Source: an uncultured Eubacteriales bacterium
Lineage (GTDB): Bacteria > Bacillota > Clostridia > Tissierellales > Peptoniphilaceae
DNA length: 64,000 nucleotides
Direction of reading: 5' to 3'
Assembly (NCBI GenBank): GCA_900539225.1
Contig: UQBO01000004.1
Span: forward strand, 1-64,000
Shown one piece after another: positions 61,881 to 64,000 of the stretch. The notes under the pieces were generated by a model. The model was not told where the DNA came from, did not search any database, and was given only the letters and a program-made list of their open reading frames with translations. Each line of letters starts with the position of its first letter. The stretch's first letter is position 1. The translations under genes and the position numbers were made by a program.

Positions 61881-62459
61881 TTATTTACCGAAATCAACAC
61901 TTGGTGCGTTCTCTGCTCCAGCTTGAGCTTTAAATGTTTCAAATTTATCAAAGCCTAGCATCGATGCAAAGATATTATTAGGGAAAGTCCTAACTGATTT
62001 ATTGAATTCAGTTGCTTCGTTATTAAAGTCACGTCTTGCAACTGCTATCCTGTTTTCAGTACCTGCTAATTCATCTTGTAAACTTAAGAAGTTTTCATTA
62101 GCTTTTAAATCTGGATAGTTTTCTACAACTATGTTAATGTTTTTAGCTAGTTCTGTATCAAGCTTTTCATAGTCTTCAGGTGTTTTTGCTTCAGTATAAC
62201 CACTTCTAAGTTTAGCAATATTTTCAAGTGTTTCTTCTTCATGTTTAGCATAACCTTTTACTGTTTCAACTAAGTTTGGTATTAGGTCTGCTCTTCTTTG
62301 ATATTGTGTTTGAACTTCTGCCCATGTCTTATTAACATTCTCTTGTCTGTTAACTAGGCCATTGTACTTTGATGCTACTAGTGCACCTAAAGCAATTACT
62401 ATCACTAGTATAATTAAAAGTGGTGAAAATTTACCTCTTCTTTGTCTTTTTTCTTCCAT
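61881..62459 (-). CDS. LemA family protein
   Basis: One N-terminal membrane helix (about residues 13-29) followed by a long helical, mostly coiled region with the family block NKTWAEVQTQYQRRADLIPNL split over residues 43-63. Length is 192 aa. The function of LemA proteins is unknown, but they are often encoded beside TPM-domain proteins, as here, and tied to envelope stress. It lies 28 bases after the TPM gene. Confidence 0.93.
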   Translation of the reverse strand: MEEKRQRRGKFSPLLIILVIVIALGALVASKYNGLVNRQENVNKTWAEVQTQYQRRADLIPNLVETVKGYAKHEEETLENIAKLRSGYTEAKTPEDYEKLDTELAKNINIVVENYPDLKANENFLSLQDELAGTENRIAVARRDFNNEATEFNKSVRTFPNNIFASMLGFDKFETFKAQAGAENAPSVDFGK

Positions 62460-62487
62460 TTCATATTCTCCTTTATTTAAAATTTAT

Positions 62488-63300
62488 TTACCAAGATCCT
62501 GATGCCCCGCCGCCGCCAGATGAACCGCCGCCAAATGAGCCGCCACCTGATCCGCCGAAGCCACCAAATCCTCCTGACCCACCAGAGCCTCCGAAAAAGC
62601 CACCGAATGGATCATCGTCATCGAAAAATATATTTCTACGTCTACGTCTATACATTCTTCCTCTTCTGCCGTAGATATATCTTGATCTATTAAGCCTAGA
62701 TGTAATCATAATAAATAAAAATATTAATAATATTATCATTACTGGGCTTATAGATAAATCATTTTCAAGTCCTAATTCATTTACGTCTATTTCTTCAAAC
62801 TTTACATTGTACTCTTCTCCGATGTAATAAATTACGCTATCGAACGCATCTCTAATACCTTTATCATAATCTTCTGCTTGAAAATTTGGTTTTATTACAT
62901 TTCTTATTATTCTTCCTGCTTTAGCATCATTTATTGCGCCTTCAAGCCCATAACCTACTTCAAACCTTACCCGTCTATCATTAAGGCTTACTAATAAAAG
63001 TACTCCGTTGTTCTTTTTCTTATCACCTATGCCCCAATCTCTAAATACTTTATTAGAAAATGATTCTATATCCGTTCCGCCTAAGTCATTAACTGTTAGT
63101 ACAGCAACTTGACTTCCATAGTCTTTCATCTTAAAATTCATTTCATTAATATGATCAATAGTATCTTGAGAGATAATATTTGCATTATCAAGAACAAATC
63201 CATAATCAGGCTTTGAGATTGCTTTTGCAGTAAAGCATTGTAAGAAAATTATTTGAACTATAAATAATATTATAAATTTTTTAAGAAAGCTCTTTTTCAT
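62488..63300 (-). CDS. TPM domain-containing protein (YgcG-like) with Gly-rich tail
   Basis: Signal peptide (residues 1 to about 28), a TPM domain (about 32-155, with YGFVLDNANIIS and NNGVLLLVSLNDRRVRFEVGYG split over it), a membrane helix near 185-205, an Arg-rich stretch, and a C-terminal run of Gly/Ser/Phe of about 40 residues. The TPM domain would face outside. Its activity is unsettled (phosphatase was proposed). The start at 63330 is upstream of the ribosome-binding site. ATG 63300 follows GGAGGTAAAT. It is the first gene of the TPM-lemA unit. Confidence 0.92.
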   Translation of the reverse strand: MKKSFLKKFIILFIVQIIFLQCFTAKAISKPDYGFVLDNANIISQDTIDHINEMNFKMKDYGSQVAVLTVNDLGGTDIESFSNKVFRDWGIGDKKKNNGVLLLVSLNDRRVRFEVGYGLEGAINDAKAGRIIRNVIKPNFQAEDYDKGIRDAFDSVIYYIGEEYNVKFEEIDVNELGLENDLSISPVMIILLIFLFIMITSRLNRSRYIYGRRGRMYRRRRRNIFFDDDDPFGGFFGGSGGSGGFGGFGGSGGGSFGGGSSGGGGASGSW

Positions 63301-63321
63301 ATTTACCTCCGTATATAAAAT

Positions 63322-63347
63322 ATACCCCAAATGTCATGCTTTTAATC
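63322..63347 (-). promoter_or_regulatory. Candidate GGGTAT-type promoter of the TPM-lemA operon
   Basis: Read leftward: GATTAA (63342-63347), 14 bases, GGGTAT (63322-63327). Against the sigma-B consensus GTTTAA-N12-15-GGGTAT this is 5 of 6 and 6 of 6 with correct spacing, the best such match in the window. It overlaps the region just before the uvrA stop. Confidence 0.5.
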
Positions 63348-63349
63348 AA

Positions 63350-64000
63350 TTAAAGCTTTCCTTCCTTTTCAAATATTTCTCTCAAAAACTTTCCTGTATA
63401 TGATTTTTTATTCTTAGCTACTTCAATAGGTGTTCCTGTGGCAACTATGGTTCCGCCCATGTCTCCGCCTTCTGGACCAAGGTCTATAATGTAGTCTGAC
63501 TGTTTAATAACATCAAGATTGTGTTCTATGACTAAGACTGAATTGTTTTGATCAACAAGTGTGTTTAGTACCTTTATAAGCTTGGCAACATCATGTGAGT
63601 GAAGACCTGTAGTTGGCTCATCAAGTATATATATGGTTCTTCCAGTTGACTTTTTAGAAAGTTCTGTGGCAAGCTTAACTCTTTGTGCCTCCCCACCAGA
63701 TAGCTCTGTTGAGCTTTGACCGATCTTTATATATCCAAGACCTACATCATAAAGCGTTTGTAGTTTCCTTGCTATACGCGGTTGATTTTCAAAAAACTTT
63801 AATCCTTCCTCAACTGTCATGTCAAGTACATCGGCAATAGTTTTGTCCTTAAATTTAACTTCAAGTGTCTCTCTATTGTATCTCTTACCCTTACATACCT
63901 CGCATGGTACGTATACATCTGGCAAGAAATGCATTTCAACCTTTAATATACCATCGCCCTTACATGCCTCGCAGCGACCGCCTTTAACATTGAAAGAGAA
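63350..64000 (-). CDS. uvrA: Excinuclease ABC subunit UvrA, C-terminal part (cut by window edge)
   Basis: The frame stays open to the window edge, so only the last 216 residues are seen. They contain the second zinc finger (CEAC and CEVC pairs), the ABC signature LSGGEAQRVKLATEL, Walker B IYILDEPTTGLH and the switch histidine VIEHNLDVI. UvrA is the damage-sensing ATPase of nucleotide excision repair. The start and N-terminal two thirds lie beyond position 64000. Confidence 0.97.
   Translation of the reverse strand, partial: FSFNVKGGRCEACKGDGILKVEMHFLPDVYVPCEVCKGKRYNRETLEVKFKDKTIADVLDMTVEEGLKFFENQPRIARKLQTLYDVGLGYIKIGQSSTELSGGEAQRVKLATELSKKSTGRTIYILDEPTTGLHSHDVAKLIKVLNTLVDQNNSVLVIEHNLDVIKQSDYIIDLGPEGGDMGGTIVATGTPIEVAKNKKSYTGKFLREIFEKEGKL

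Noticed and set aside
62420..62674. Rightward proline-rich 84-residue reading frame
   Set aside because: It is the antisense shadow of the Gly/Ser-rich tail of the TPM protein, which has a signal peptide, a ribosome-binding site and family matches.
1..64000. CRISPR arrays, insertion sequences, tRNA or rRNA genes
   Set aside because: No regularly spaced repeats, transposase frames or recognisable tRNA/rRNA sequence were seen on either strand while reading. A dedicated tRNA scan was not possible.

Overview
This window is an A+T-rich stretch of chromosome from a low-GC, Gram-positive-type anaerobe. Three things fit an amino-acid-fermenting member of the Peptoniphilaceae/Tissierellia or a nearby Clostridia group: gene order typical of Clostridia, enzymes of strict anaerobes (superoxide reductase, rubredoxin, class I Fe-S hydratase), and a complete methylaspartate route for glutamate. 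That placement is inference. No insertion sequence, prophage or CRISPR array was seen. Genes run rightward up to about 48.5 kb and then, apart from rubredoxin, leftward to the end.

Layout. 0.1-4.6 kb: superoxide reductase, an RlmL-type RNA methyltransferase followed by a PAS-PP2C phosphatase, an alpha/beta hydrolase and CutC. 4.85-13.9 kb: glutamate fermentation operon with glutamate mutase S and E subunits and its reactivase, methylaspartate ammonia-lyase, two-subunit mesaconate hydratase, a three-subunit lyase of the citrate/citramalate type, and a stand-alone PTS EIIA-Glc protein. Together these turn glutamate into ammonia, acetate and pyruvate. 14.0-15.1 kb: a CapA-like gene broken by an apparent one-base frameshift just after its signal peptide. 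15.25-25.9 kb: rpsB-tsf-pyrH-frr-uppS-cdsA-rseP-ispG-polC, with a structured leader before rpsB and no dxr or proS. 25.9-27.2 kb: a noncoding RNA of about 570 nt with its own promoter and terminator, followed by a four-helix membrane protein. The neighbours (tlyA, recN) and a DxxxD motif identify this as a probable OLE RNA with its partner OapA. OapA appears to start at an ATT codon.

27.2-48.5 kb: a long, tightly overlapping rightward run: tlyA, recN, NUDIX, pyrimidine phosphorylase, M50 protease, scpA, scpB, a pseudouridine synthase, a YtqB-like methyltransferase, a RpiR-type regulator, a YhiN-like flavoprotein, a chorismate mutase-CMP kinase fusion, plsC, an IspH-S1 fusion, miaB, mutS, mutL, miaA and a YnbB-like PLP enzyme. 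48.5-64 kb, leftward: tyrosine recombinase, RNase Y, typA-cls, an RsbW-like kinase (divergent from rubredoxin), the lon-engB and tig-clpP-clpX protein quality-control genes, a TPM protein with LemA, and the 3' part of uvrA.

The most interesting items are the OLE RNA/OapA locus with its ATT start, the two gene fusions that keep internal ribosome-binding sites, and a possible sigma-B-like partner-switching circuit. That circuit would join a PP2C phosphatase and an RsbW-like kinase to promoters with a GGGTAT -10 element upstream of superoxide reductase, rubredoxin, the kinase itself and the TPM/LemA operon.
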